Assembly: GCA_045595165.1 (NCBI GenBank)
Contig: JAZNZY010000006.1
Coordinates: 14,657-78,656, forward strand
DNA length: 64,000 nt
Reading direction: 5' to 3'
From: SFLA01 sp045595165
GTDB lineage: Bacteria; Bacillota; Clostridia; Oscillospirales; CAG-382
This document shows, piece by piece, positions 1-8,089 of this stretch. Positions within the stretch are counted from its first letter, which is position 1. Each line of letters opens with the position of its first letter. A program made the translations under genes and the position numbers. The notes below the pieces were generated by a model. The model was not told where the DNA came from, made no database searches, and saw only the letters and a program-made list of their open reading frames with translations.

Positions 1-831
1 GTGCACGGCAAGGCGTTTTTGGAAATAACCAACGTGTGCAATCTCAAATGTGATTTTTGCCACGGCACGAAACGGGAAAAATCGTTTATATCGGAAGAAC
101 GCTTTCACACTGCAGCTTTAAAGCTTCGCTCATTTGCGGATTATTTGTATTTTCACCTTATGGGAGAGCCCCTTTTACATCCAAAACTAAAAAACTTTTT
201 GGAAATCGCGCATAAAATGGGCTACAAGGTTATTATTACCACAAACGGCACCCTTTTAAAAGAAAAGGAAGATATTTTGCTTTCTTCCCCCGCTTTGCAC
301 AAAGTTAGTATTTCTCTCCATTGTTACGAGGCGAATAATATCGGCATATCGCTTGAGGAATATCTGGAAAACTGTTTTTCTTTTTGCGAAAAGGCTTCCA
401 AAAACGGGATAATTTCCGTGATGCGCCTTTGGAATATCGGCGGCAAGGAAGACTTAAACGAATATATCATAGGCAAAATGAAAAAGTACTTCGGAAACGA
501 ATGGAAAGAAATATATTCGGGATACAAGATAAAAGAAAAAGTCTTTCTTGAATGGGGCGAAAAGTTCGATTGGCCGGATATTGACGGAGAATATGTGAGT
601 GAAAACCATTCCTGCTACGGACTCCACGATCAAGTGGGCGTGCTGTGCGACGGAACCGTCGTCCCCTGCTGTCTTGATGCGGACGGAGCAATACCCCTGG
701 GAAACATATTCCAAAGCACGCTTGAAGAAATACTTTCTTCCAAGCGGGCAACGGAACTGAAAAAATCCTTTCAAACCAGAAAAATATGCGAAGAGCTGTG
801 CAAAAAATGCGGCTACGGCTCAAAAAGATAA
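1..831 (+). CDS. Radical SAM/SPASM domain protein
   Basis: The 276-residue protein has the radical SAM cluster motif C13-x3-C17-x2-C20 (CNLKCDFC) directly after an N-terminal beta strand. A GEP-like stretch (MGEPLLHP, about residues 54-61) follows. A Cys-rich SPASM-type C-terminus (about residues 202-272: SCYG, PCC, CEELCKKCG) probably binds one or two auxiliary Fe-S clusters. Such enzymes cleave SAM reductively to modify peptides or other substrates; the substrate cannot be told from the sequence. The GTG at base 1 gives a plausible N-terminus, but the window edge hides any upstream start or partner genes. No precursor peptide is visible downstream, where a terminator follows. Confidence 0.85.
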   Translation: MHGKAFLEITNVCNLKCDFCHGTKREKSFISEERFHTAALKLRSFADYLYFHLMGEPLLHPKLKNFLEIAHKMGYKVIITTNGTLLKEKEDILLSSPALHKVSISLHCYEANNIGISLEEYLENCFSFCEKASKNGIISVMRLWNIGGKEDLNEYIIGKMKKYFGNEWKEIYSGYKIKEKVFLEWGEKFDWPDIDGEYVSENHSCYGLHDQVGVLCDGTVVPCCLDADGAIPLGNIFQSTLEEILSSKRATELKKSFQTRKICEELCKKCGYGSKR

Positions 832-870
832 TCACACCAAGAAGTCTGCGACTTCTTGGGGACCCGACAA
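832..870. repeat. Dispersed palindromic repeat, copy A
   Basis: An inverted repeat (CCAAGAAGTC / GACTTCTTGG) is followed by GGGACCCGACAA. Related copies lie at 9099-9137, 13569-13607 (opposite orientation) and 40851-40928, all in intergenic DNA near gene ends. It directly follows the stop codon of the radical SAM gene. Confidence 0.7.
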
Positions 871-872
871 TA

Positions 873-902
873 AAAAAAGATGGGTGCGATCCCATCTTTT
901 TG
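873..902. terminator. Bidirectional terminator
   Basis: The hairpin AAGATGGG / CCCATCTT is flanked by A and T runs. It lies between the convergent radical SAM gene and the following minus-strand gene and probably serves both. Confidence 0.75.
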
Positions 903-905
903 TGT

Positions 906-1490
906 TTATTCGCCTTTGGCTTTTGCGGTTTCCCACACGCGGGGAAAATATTTTTGATAAAACAAAGCGTCGGGATCGTTGGGCGTTTCGGTAAGCCGTC
1001 TTTCCGATACGCTGTCCGCCATACGAGAATACAAAGCATCTATTCTGGATTTTTCTACTTCTTCGAAATGTATTATTTTCAGCTTTCCCGTTTTTTGATA
1101 TTTTAAAAGCTCATCATACACGTTTTCGATATACTCGGCGCCTTCAACGGTTGCATTTTCGGTGCTGTACCACATAGCTTCTCTGTTTTGAACGGGACAA
1201 AAAGAAGAGTTTTTCTCAACGCAGTATAGGTATCCCGAAACACCGTCATAAAATGCTTTTAGTTGATCGGGAAACTGCTCTTCGTAATAAACAATTCCGT
1301 CTTTTATCCACGCGGTAACGTGTTTTCCCCTTTTGAGATTATGAACGCTGTCCCAAATATAAAAAAGAGAATATGCGCGGTTATCCGTAAGATAAACTAT
1401 TTTTTGTTCTCCCCCGCCGTGGAGAGAAGAAACTGCATTCAAAACCTTAATATTCGGGATAGCGGTTCCGTGATAAAGGTATTCTGTCAT
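906..1490 (-). CDS. Conserved hypothetical, possibly ADP-ribosyltransferase-fold
   Basis: A soluble 194-residue protein with no signal peptide or membrane segment. The N-terminus carries YLYHGT (about residues 4-9), then IVYLTD (about 31-36) and an AYSLFYIWD segment. This His-Gly-Thr then Tyr-Leu-Thr spacing recalls ADP-ribosyltransferase/KptA-like folds, but a catalytic Glu cannot be assigned with confidence. The rest is rich in Glu and Lys helices. Alternatives are an unclassified DUF protein of Clostridia. The gene stands alone between the terminator and a TetR gene on the same strand, so transcription from the TetR promoter is possible. Confidence 0.5.
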   Translation of the reverse strand: MTEYLYHGTAIPNIKVLNAVSSLHGGGEQKIVYLTDNRAYSLFYIWDSVHNLKRGKHVTAWIKDGIVYYEEQFPDQLKAFYDGVSGYLYCVEKNSSFCPVQNREAMWYSTENATVEGAEYIENVYDELLKYQKTGKLKIIHFEEVEKSRIDALYSRMADSVSERRLTETPNDPDALFYQKYFPRVWETAKAKGE

Positions 1491-1547
1491 TTTTACACAC
1501 CTTTGCTATATCTGTATTTGATTATAAAATATCATCGAAACGTTTTT

Positions 1548-2075
1548 TTATTGCAGACGTCCGCGGTATTCGTAAAACAGAATATCAGTCATTTGCTCGG
1601 GCGTTTCCTTGCAGCCGCCTTTAAGCCACTTTTTTACGATACCGTTAAATCCGCTTTTGAAAAATGACACATGATAATGCAAATGCTCGGCGGGAATGTT
1701 ATCCGCGTTAAGAAAAACATCGTACAATTTAAGCTCCTCGCTGTCATCGTACCCCAAGCTGAAATAGAAAGAATACATATCACGGTTTTCATATATATGC
1801 CTGAAAAGCCGTAAAAAGTCCGCTCCCATATTCTGTATTCCAATATTCTGCTCAAGTAGAAGGTTTACTTCGCTTTTCAAACGCTCGTGCAGCTTATCGG
1901 CGAGATCGTAAATATCCACAAAGTTTGCGTAAAACGTACCTCTGTTTATTTCCGCCGCTTTGCAAATATCGGAAACCTTTATTTGCGATAATTCCTGTTC
2001 TTTCAAAAAATCCAAAAATACAGATTCGATTTTTCTTACCGTTTCCTGCCTTCGCTTGTTGTTCTTTGTATTCAT
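1548..2075 (-). CDS. TetR/AcrR family transcriptional regulator
   Basis: The 175-residue protein has an N-terminal TetR helix-turn-helix (about residues 10-60, with INRGTFYANFVDIYDLAD) and an all-helical C-terminal ligand-binding part that resembles the Firmicute TetR C-terminal type. The ATG at 2075 is preferred over the upstream in-frame start because GGAG lies 5-6 bases before it. It is divergent from a small membrane protein gene. The intergenic DNA holds overlapping promoters and a 14-bp inverted repeat, so autoregulation and control of the neighbour are likely. Confidence 0.85.
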   Translation of the reverse strand: MNTKNNKRRQETVRKIESVFLDFLKEQELSQIKVSDICKAAEINRGTFYANFVDIYDLADKLHERLKSEVNLLLEQNIGIQNMGADFLRLFRHIYENRDMYSFYFSLGYDDSEELKLYDVFLNADNIPAEHLHYHVSFFKSGFNGIVKKWLKGGCKETPEQMTDILFYEYRGRLQ

Positions 2076-2084
2076 ACATTCTCC

Positions 2085-2178
2085 ATTAATTGAACACTCG
2101 TCCACAAATTGATGATTGTTTTTATGTCCATTTACCATTATAATAAAGTTGTATTAAATAGTCAAGTGTTCAATTAAT
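2085..2178. promoter_or_regulatory. Divergent promoters flanked by a 14-bp inverted repeat
   Basis: The minus-strand promoter is TTGACT (2165-2160), 17 bp, TATAAT (2142-2137). The plus-strand promoter is TTGTTT (2116-2121), 17 bp, TATAAT (2139-2144). The two -10 boxes overlap. Perfect inverted copies of ATTAATTGAACACT lie at 2085-2098 and 2165-2178; the right copy touches the minus-strand -35 box. They are good candidate TetR operators. Confidence 0.7.
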
Positions 2179-2191
2179 AAGGAGGTAAATT

Positions 2192-2491
2192 ATGGATAAA
2201 AGAAAATTGGCAGCGTACGTTATCGGAGGAACTTTCTCTCTCTTGCTGCTTTGCGGAGCGGTTTTGCCGTTTTTACCAAAAGCAGTAACAATAACCGCTA
2301 CCATAGTAATCGTATGCCTGCGTCTGGCATCGGGAATGCTCATACCCAATCCCGTAAGCACGGTGTGGCTGATAATGGGAATATGTATGCTGGCGATTCC
2401 CAAAGCAAGCGGTATAATATTTATATGCATCGGCATTACAGGCTCGATAATAAATGTGATAACATCAAAGATGACATTAAAGCTGTGGTAA
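2192..2491 (+). CDS. Small membrane protein
   Basis: The 99-residue protein has about three hydrophobic segments (about residues 8-27, 32-50 and 55-85) and a basic start, MDKRK. GGAGG lies 8 bases before the ATG. The function is unknown. Its divergent position opposite a TetR gene suggests it is the regulated target, perhaps part of a stress or efflux response, but no transporter signature is visible. A terminator follows 15 bases after the stop. Confidence 0.6.
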   Translation: MDKRKLAAYVIGGTFSLLLLCGAVLPFLPKAVTITATIVIVCLRLASGMLIPNPVSTVWLIMGICMLAIPKASGIIFICIGITGSIINVITSKMTLKLW

Positions 2492-2502
2492 AAGTATATG
2501 CG

Positions 2503-2534
2503 AAAAAATCCAAGTCTGCGGACTTGGATTTTTT
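2503..2534. terminator. Bidirectional terminator
   Basis: The stem AATCCAAGTC / GACTTGGATT with a TGCG loop is followed by a T run and preceded by an A run. It sits between the small membrane protein gene and the convergent XRE gene. Confidence 0.8.
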
Positions 2535-2561
2535 ATTATATAAGAAGATTTTCGATATAGC

Positions 2562-3434
2562 TCAATCGCTGTAAACGAAATCATGTACGAGTTTGTTTGT
2601 ATTCTTTTCGTACAGCTTACCGTTTTTGGAATAAAAGAACTTATTGTTCTCGGAACAATTTATGTATACAGCAGGGCGGTAAAACGTTATGCTTCCGTCA
2701 TCGTTAACGTGGGGATAGTATACGTCCATATCAACGTAATCGATAGTTTCGATATTTTCGCCGATATTCAAAACGACAGGAATAACCACAACGGAATATT
2801 TGTCAGTGATTGTATATTGAGAAATGTCCCCCGTAAATACGGATGCATATGCAGAACCTTCCGGTGCATTCATATACAGATCCGCAAAAGAAATGCTAAA
2901 GGGCTGCGGTAATCCTCTGCCGTAACAACCTCCGATACGTTTTATCGGGATGCCGTCATATTCATCGGGAATGGTTATTCCGAGTCTTTCGGTATATACA
3001 GTACATTCGTAAGCGGCTGCATAGCAGGTATTTGCAACTCTGTTAACACCTATTTCAAAGCCGTTCACGGTAACAGATTCGGTATACAAAAGCGACGTTG
3101 CTTCGATTATCGGGCTGACAAGATAAATAAAGACGACGAGAAAAACCGAAGCGACCGCCACAGACACGCCTGCCAAAGTGCCGAATACTACCTTTGCTTT
3201 ACGCATCTTGATATTTTTTATTACGATAACTTCGTCGGGCATATCCGTCAGAAAATAATTCTTCTCCACTCCGAAGTATTTTTCAAGAGCATCCATCGAT
3301 TCATCACACGGTACGCCAAGCCCCGATTCCCATTTTGCAACTGCGCTTCGACTTACAAATATTGCATCGGCAAGCGCCTGCTGTGATATTTTTTGCTCGT
3401 TTCGTGCTTTTTTTAGTTTTTCTTTTAATTCCAT
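2562..3434 (-). CDS. XRE-family regulator with membrane-anchored extracytoplasmic domain
   Basis: The 290-residue protein has an N-terminal Cro/C1 helix-turn-helix (about residues 1-58, with SQQALADAIFVSRSAVAKWE) and a single membrane segment (about residues 85-108). A roughly 180-residue C-terminal domain of unknown fold probably faces outside. The ATG at 3434 has GGAGG seven bases upstream; two earlier in-frame ATGs overlap or precede that site. This architecture suggests a one-component sensor that reads an external signal and binds DNA at the membrane. No target is evident nearby. Confidence 0.75.
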   Translation of the reverse strand: MELKEKLKKARNEQKISQQALADAIFVSRSAVAKWESGLGVPCDESMDALEKYFGVEKNYFLTDMPDEVIVIKNIKMRKAKVVFGTLAGVSVAVASVFLVVFIYLVSPIIEATSLLYTESVTVNGFEIGVNRVANTCYAAAYECTVYTERLGITIPDEYDGIPIKRIGGCYGRGLPQPFSISFADLYMNAPEGSAYASVFTGDISQYTITDKYSVVVIPVVLNIGENIETIDYVDMDVYYPHVNDDGSITFYRPAVYINCSENNKFFYSKNGKLYEKNTNKLVHDFVYSD

Positions 3435-3557
3435 ATACATACCTCCGCAGGTTTTGATGATATGATTATAGCACAAATACGGCAAAAATGATTGTTACTT
3501 GCATTTTACGGCTGTTACTTTTTCATTTCGCTACAGTTATTCTGAAAAATCCGAAAT

Positions 3558-3953
3558 TTAGCGCTTACTCATTTTTGCAAAAACACTGCACTGTAAGCAC
3601 ATTTCTATTCCGAAAAACGCAAGGCATCCTACGGCATAGCAAAATATATCTGCGAGGGAAAAGGTTCTGCCCAGCAAGACCGAAATAAATCTGTTTTCCT
3701 CAAGACCCAGAAGCTTTACAATATCAAAATACTGGCAAACCTCCACTGCTGATGCGAATAAAAATACGTACACGGGAAGCAGCTTTGCGCCTTTTGGGAT
3801 AAACACTCTGAAAAAAGAACAGATAAGCACGGTAACAAGCATATCCCCCACGTAGGGACGGACAAAATTATCGTTTACAAAAAGTGCTATCAATATCTCC
3901 GAAAGCAGCACCGTTAAAAACAGCAATGCATAGATTATACGTCTTTTTTTCAA
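3558..3953 (-). CDS. DUF2809 family membrane protein
   Basis: The 131-residue protein has four hydrophobic segments and the family signature FVRPYVGDMLVT near residue 30, followed by AVEVCQYF and a LGRTF-x-ADI loop. These match DUF2809 membrane proteins, whose role is unknown. The gene is monocistronic on the minus strand. Confidence 0.8.
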   Translation of the reverse strand: MKKRRIIYALLFLTVLLSEILIALFVNDNFVRPYVGDMLVTVLICSFFRVFIPKGAKLLPVYVFLFASAVEVCQYFDIVKLLGLEENRFISVLLGRTFSLADIFCYAVGCLAFFGIEMCLQCSVFAKMSKR

Positions 3954-4017
3954 AAAGTCATCACCGCCTTTGTGGTATTATAGCATAAAAAAATAAATCA
4001 AACAAGATACATCATAC

Positions 4018-4040
4018 TTTCGGTGGTTCGAATCCACCTT
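4018..4040 (+). pseudogene. tRNA-Tyr-like 3' fragment
   Basis: The T-arm sequence CGGTGGTTCGAATCCACC and its flanks match the T-arm of the tRNA-Tyr gene at 4201-4285 with one or two mismatches, but on the opposite strand. No acceptor partner, anticodon arm or D-arm is present, so it is a remnant. The 11-bp inverted repeat TTCACTATTAC (4091-4101 and 4154-4164) lies between it and the intact gene. Confidence 0.55.
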
Positions 4041-4170
4041 GACGGGGATTTTATATCCGTATGCGAAGCAGACACCGAACTTCTTCTCTATTCACTATTA
4101 CTTATTACTTCCCAAAAATCCTCGTAAACAAGAGAAAAGTGAAGAGTGAAGATGTAATAGTGAAAAAGTA

Positions 4171-4200
4171 AAAATCCCCGTACTATCGTACGAGGATTTT
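4171..4200 (-). terminator. Terminator of the tRNA-Thr/tRNA-Tyr transcript
   Basis: The hairpin has arms AAAATCC-CGTAC and GTACG-GGATTTT and lies immediately past the CCA end of tRNA-Tyr in the direction of its transcription. Confidence 0.7.
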
Positions 4201-4285
4201 TGGTGGGGGAAGGTGGATTCGGACCACCGAAGTCACTGACAACAGATTTACAGTCTGCCCCCTTTGGCCGCTCGGGAATTCCCCC
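4201..4285 (-). tRNA. tRNA-Tyr (GTA)
   Basis: This class II tRNA has a seven-base acceptor stem (GGGGGAA / TTCCCCC), anticodon loop CTGTAAA with anticodon GTA, a long variable arm, T-arm GGTGG-TCCGAAT-CCACC and an encoded CCA. It is 85 nt with CCA. Confidence 0.95.
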
Positions 4286-4294
4286 ATATAAAAT

Positions 4295-4369
4295 TGGAGC
4301 TGGTGAAGGGAATCGAACCCCCAACCTGCTGATTACAAATCAGCTGCTCTACCGTTGAGCCACACCAGC
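4295..4369 (-). tRNA. tRNA-Thr (TGT)
   Basis: Acceptor stem GCTGGTG / CACCAGC, anticodon loop TTTGTAA with anticodon TGT, a normal T-arm and an encoded CCA. It lies 9 bases upstream of tRNA-Tyr in the same transcript. Confidence 0.95.
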
Positions 4370-4395
4370 AAATGCAACTGTTTGCGACGGGCGTA

Positions 4396-4425
4396 ATTAT
4401 AACACACCTTGTCTGTTCTTGTCAA
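4396..4425 (-). promoter_or_regulatory. Promoter of the tRNA-Thr/Tyr operon
   Basis: On the minus strand, TTGACA (4425-4420), an 18-bp spacer and TATAAT (4401-4396) lie about 27 bases before tRNA-Thr. Confidence 0.8.
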
Positions 4426-4444
4426 GAGGTTTCTTTATTTTTTA

Positions 4445-4473
4445 TTGACAATTTTTATACCGTGTTGTAAAAT
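4445..4473 (+). promoter_or_regulatory. Sigma-A type promoter of yfhO
   Basis: TTGACA (4445-4450), a 17-bp spacer and TAAAAT (4468-4473), followed by GGAGG and the ATG at 4497. Confidence 0.85.
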
Positions 4474-4496
4474 GGACACAGCGGAGGTAACTGATT

Positions 4497-6974
4497 ATGG
4501 ACAGCGCAACAAAAATAAACAACACAATTGATATTCCCTCCCCTAAAAAGGGCGGTAAATACACATATTATAAAAAAGCTTTCTTTTACGCAATTCTGCT
4601 GGGAAGTATTATTATGATTCCTTTCGTTATATATGAATGGGTAGGAACGGGACATCCCATATTTCTCTATTTCGGAGATTATAACGCACAGCAGATACCT
4701 TTTTACGAGCACTGCGTCGAAATGGTACGGAGCGGATCACTCCGTTGGGATTGGCTTACCGATCTGGGCGCGAACTTTACGGGTACTTATTCCTATTATC
4801 TTCTGGGTTCGCCTTTCTTCTGGCTGATGTGCCTGTTCCCTTCAAGCTGGGCTCCATATCTTATGGCACCCATATATATTCTTAAATACGGCTGTGCTTC
4901 TCTTGTCGCTTACACCTATTTAAAGCGCTTTGTGAAGAAACAGGATTATGCGGTGCTTGGCGGATTGCTGTACGCATTTTGCGGTTTCCAGATATACAAC
5001 ACCTTTTTTAACCAGTTCCACGAGGTAGTTGTTCTGTTCCCTCTCCTGCTGATCGGCATGGAGGAGCTGGTTCAGAATGACAGACGGGGCATATTTGCTT
5101 TGGCTGTTGCCGTTAACGCAATGTGCAATTACTTTATGTTTGCGGGACAGGTTGTGTTCTGCATTATTTATTTCCTTATAAGAATCTTTGATAAAAACTT
5201 TAAGATAACCTTTAAAAAGTTCCTGCTTGTGGCTTTTGAATCGGTGGTGGGAGTGCTTATTTCCGCCATACTGTTCCTGCCTGCGGCGGTGGGAGTAATG
5301 GACAACCCCCGACTTGACAGAGTGGGATACGATAATCTGGCCGATGCACTCTTCTGGCAAAAGTCCGACGGAGGCATTACCTTCGGCTTCTTCGGAAAGG
5401 AAATTACTCTTTACACCAAGAGATACGGACACATTCTGCAAAGCCTTTTCTTCCCGCCGGATATTGCGTCCCGCACCAATTTTTATTACGGACACGAAAC
5501 CCGCTGGGCTTCCAATGCGGCTTGGATACCTATGTTCGGTCTTACGGGCGTATTCGCTTTCTTCAAGCGGAAAAAGCAGGGCACATGGCTTAAAGTGCTT
5601 TGCGCATTCCTTACGGTGTGCTGTCTTGTCCCCGTGCTCAATTCTGCGTTCTTCCTTTTCAACACTTCATATTACGCCCGTTGGGTATATATGCTTGTGC
5701 TGATGTTTGTTGTTGCAACCGTAGTTGCATTGGATGATTTAAAGACCAACTGGAACGGAAGCATATGGCTCCACTCACTGCTGTGCGCCGCCATCGCCAT
5801 TCCCGTAGGATTTTGCTGGACCACCGAGGACGGAAAAACCACTATGTCCTCCACCCAGTTCTTTGACAGATATTGGGTAACTATTCTTATAACCGTCATT
5901 TCTTTGGGAATGGTATGGTATTTTATAAAATACGTACGCGGAACCGCAAAGGAAGGCAAGGTCGCTTTGATAATGGCGGGAATAATTATCTGCGTATACG
6001 GCATAAACCACATTATTTACGGCAAATGCCATTCATACTCTTCGGACTTCCTCATCGATCAAGCCATTAACGGCGAGGTTGAACTGGAAGACCCCGAGGA
6101 AGAATTTTACCGCACCGATTTTTACCGTTCAAGCAATATATCCACTCTCGATAACCTGAGTCTTTACTGGGGTTATCCCGGTGTGGAATGCTTTAACACC
6201 ATAGTTCCCGGTTCTATAATGAAGTTCTATCCTATGGTGGGCGTATCCCGTTCCGTGGGAAGCAGAGCGGAAGCAAGTAAATACGGACTCAAGGCGTTCC
6301 TTTCCGTTAAGTATTCCTTTATCGTTGAAGGCAAAAAGGACAAACACAACACCGTGGGATTCGTATACAAGGACACACAGAACGGATTTGCCATTTACGA
6401 AAACGAATATTACCTCAATATGGGCTTTACCTACGATGAATTTATGGTGGAAAGCGAATTTGAAAAGTACACCAAATCCGTACGTCATTCCCTGCTTTGC
6501 ACCTATCTTGTAGTGCCCGACGATATGGCGGATTACTACTCGAAGTTTATGAAAGAAGTAAAGTTCGTTGACGGCGCGAAATCCGGTGAGCAGACCTACA
6601 AGGACAGCGTGCTTGAAAGACAGGAAACCACCTGCGATGAGTTTGAGTACGATTCCAAGGGCTTTAAAGCAAACATTACGCTTGACAAGCCCAACGTGGT
6701 TTTCTTCTCCGTCCCTGCGGACAGAGGCTGGACGGCAACCGTAAACGGCAAGGCTGTGGACGTTAACACCGTAACCTACGGATTTATGGCAGTGGAATGT
6801 GAAGCAGGCGAAAACCAAATCGAATTCACTTACCATACCCCCGGTTTTTCCACGGGCGCGTTGGTTACCCTTGGCGGTGCCCTCATTCTGGGCGTATATC
6901 TGCTTATTTCCAAATACACCCGTAAAGAGAAAAAGGGCTGTATGCTTACGGAAGATTACTATGAACAGATCTGA
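4497..6974 (+). CDS. YfhO family multi-pass membrane protein
   Basis: The 825-residue protein has about a dozen membrane segments and a soluble C-terminal domain (about residues 540-780), ending in a last membrane helix (about 785-810). The N-terminal loop FGDYNAQQIPFYEH (about residues 60-73) and the segment LRWDWLTDLGANFTGTYSYYL are typical of the YfhO family. Members have a GT-C-like fold; Bacillus YfhO is linked to glycosylation of lipoteichoic acid. A role in cell-envelope glycosylation here is inference. GGAGG lies eight bases upstream of the start. The downstream birA start overlaps its end by 14 bases, so the two are translationally coupled. Confidence 0.85.
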   Translation: MDSATKINNTIDIPSPKKGGKYTYYKKAFFYAILLGSIIMIPFVIYEWVGTGHPIFLYFGDYNAQQIPFYEHCVEMVRSGSLRWDWLTDLGANFTGTYSYYLLGSPFFWLMCLFPSSWAPYLMAPIYILKYGCASLVAYTYLKRFVKKQDYAVLGGLLYAFCGFQIYNTFFNQFHEVVVLFPLLLIGMEELVQNDRRGIFALAVAVNAMCNYFMFAGQVVFCIIYFLIRIFDKNFKITFKKFLLVAFESVVGVLISAILFLPAAVGVMDNPRLDRVGYDNLADALFWQKSDGGITFGFFGKEITLYTKRYGHILQSLFFPPDIASRTNFYYGHETRWASNAAWIPMFGLTGVFAFFKRKKQGTWLKVLCAFLTVCCLVPVLNSAFFLFNTSYYARWVYMLVLMFVVATVVALDDLKTNWNGSIWLHSLLCAAIAIPVGFCWTTEDGKTTMSSTQFFDRYWVTILITVISLGMVWYFIKYVRGTAKEGKVALIMAGIIICVYGINHIIYGKCHSYSSDFLIDQAINGEVELEDPEEEFYRTDFYRSSNISTLDNLSLYWGYPGVECFNTIVPGSIMKFYPMVGVSRSVGSRAEASKYGLKAFLSVKYSFIVEGKKDKHNTVGFVYKDTQNGFAIYENEYYLNMGFTYDEFMVESEFEKYTKSVRHSLLCTYLVVPDDMADYYSKFMKEVKFVDGAKSGEQTYKDSVLERQETTCDEFEYDSKGFKANITLDKPNVVFFSVPADRGWTATVNGKAVDVNTVTYGFMAVECEAGENQIEFTYHTPGFSTGALVTLGGALILGVYLLISKYTRKEKKGCMLTEDYYEQI

Positions 6975-7677
6975 TATTTTATATTACCCCACGGTGGATT
7001 CCACCAACAAAGCACTGCGGGAATACGTAAAAAACGCTCCCGAAGGGCTTACCGTCGTTGCAGGCGAGCAGACGGCGGGCAGAGGAAGAATGGGCAGAAG
7101 CTTTGTTTCCAAAAGCGGCGGATTGTATATGAGCCTGCTTTTAAAGCCGGAAAAAGACAGTTTTTCCCTTATAACCTCTGCCGCGGCGGTTGCGGTAACT
7201 CAGGTTATTGAAGAAAAGTTCGGCATGCCCTGCGGAATAAAGTGGGTAAACGATATAATAAAAGACGGAAAAAAGGTTTGCGGAATATTGGCAGAATCCG
7301 TTTTTGACGGAGGAGAAAAGCCCGCAGCCGTTATATTGGGAATAGGTATAAACCTTGCTGCCCCCGAGGGAGGCTTTCCCGATGAGATAAAGGATATTGC
7401 CACCCATCTTGGCGTATGCCTTACGGCGGACGAAAAGATAGATCTCGCTGTGGAGATCGCAAACCGAATACTGAGCCTGTACCCCTGCCCCGAAAGCTTT
7501 GTAAACGAATACAGAGAAAAAAGCGTTGTTATCGGCAAAGAGATATACGTTATACGGGGAGCAGAAAAAACATCTGCAACCGCAGTAGATATTGACGATG
7601 AGTGCGGACTTATTGTAGATTACGGAAGCAAGACCGAGGTACTGCGCACGGGCGAGATTTCCGTAAGAGTGAAATAA
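6961..7677 (+). CDS. birA: Biotin-[acetyl-CoA-carboxylase] ligase, short form
   Basis: The 238-residue enzyme attaches biotin to biotin carboxyl carrier proteins. It carries the biotinyl-AMP binding loop GRGRMGRSF (about residues 41-49), KWVNDI (about 95-100), and a C-terminal SH3-like domain. It lacks the N-terminal DNA-binding domain of bifunctional BirA, so it is a ligase only. The ATG at 6961 is chosen because the protein then begins just before the conserved PTVDSTN segment; the longer open frame lies inside yfhO. It overlaps yfhO by 14 bases. Confidence 0.9.
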   Translation: MNRSDILYYPTVDSTNKALREYVKNAPEGLTVVAGEQTAGRGRMGRSFVSKSGGLYMSLLLKPEKDSFSLITSAAAVAVTQVIEEKFGMPCGIKWVNDIIKDGKKVCGILAESVFDGGEKPAAVILGIGINLAAPEGGFPDEIKDIATHLGVCLTADEKIDLAVEIANRILSLYPCPESFVNEYREKSVVIGKEIYVIRGAEKTSATAVDIDDECGLIVDYGSKTEVLRTGEISVRVK

Positions 7678-7690
7678 AAAGAGAGGTTTT

Positions 7691-8089
7691 ATGGAAATTA
7701 TTATTTGTCTTGACGATAATAACGGTATGCTGTTTAATAACCGCCGCCAGAGCCGTGACAGCAAGGTGCTGGAGGATATAAAGAACAGCCTTAAAGGTAA
7801 TCTTACCATTTTCCCTTTTTCCGAAAAGCTTATAAAGGGTTCGGAAATTCCTTATCAGTTAATGTCCGATACCGTAAACGAAAATGCGGTTATATTTGTT
7901 GAGGACAGAGGGATAAAAGAGCTTTTATCCGCAGTACACAAAATAACCGTTTACCGCTGGAACAGAGTTTATCCTGCGGATACATATCTGGATATTGATT
8001 TTGCCGCAGAAAGCTTTAAATCGGTTTCCGTATGTGAATTTGAGGGAAGCTCTCACGAAAAGATTACAAAAGAGGTTTACGAAAGATGA
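7691..8089 (+). CDS. Conserved hypothetical protein of the clostridial 'ribonuclease Z-like' annotation group
   Basis: The 132-residue soluble protein begins MEIIICLDDNNGMLFNNRRQSRD, a start I associate with short clostridial proteins that databases sometimes label ribonuclease Z. No metallo-beta-lactamase HxHxDH motif is present, so that label is not supported. The function is unknown. It starts 13 bases after birA with GAGAGG upstream and overlaps the following nuclease gene by four bases (ATGA), so it belongs to the yfhO-birA-nuclease operon. Confidence 0.65.
   Translation: MEIIICLDDNNGMLFNNRRQSRDSKVLEDIKNSLKGNLTIFPFSEKLIKGSEIPYQLMSDTVNENAVIFVEDRGIKELLSAVHKITVYRWNRVYPADTYLDIDFAAESFKSVSVCEFEGSSHEKITKEVYER

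Noticed and set aside
4088..4324. 78-codon minus-strand frame over the tRNA genes
   Set aside because: It runs through tRNA-Tyr and part of tRNA-Thr; the coding signal is only an open frame.
7691..8089. Ribonuclease Z annotation for the 132-residue protein
   Set aside because: No metallo-beta-lactamase metal motif is present; only the label of similar database entries would suggest it.
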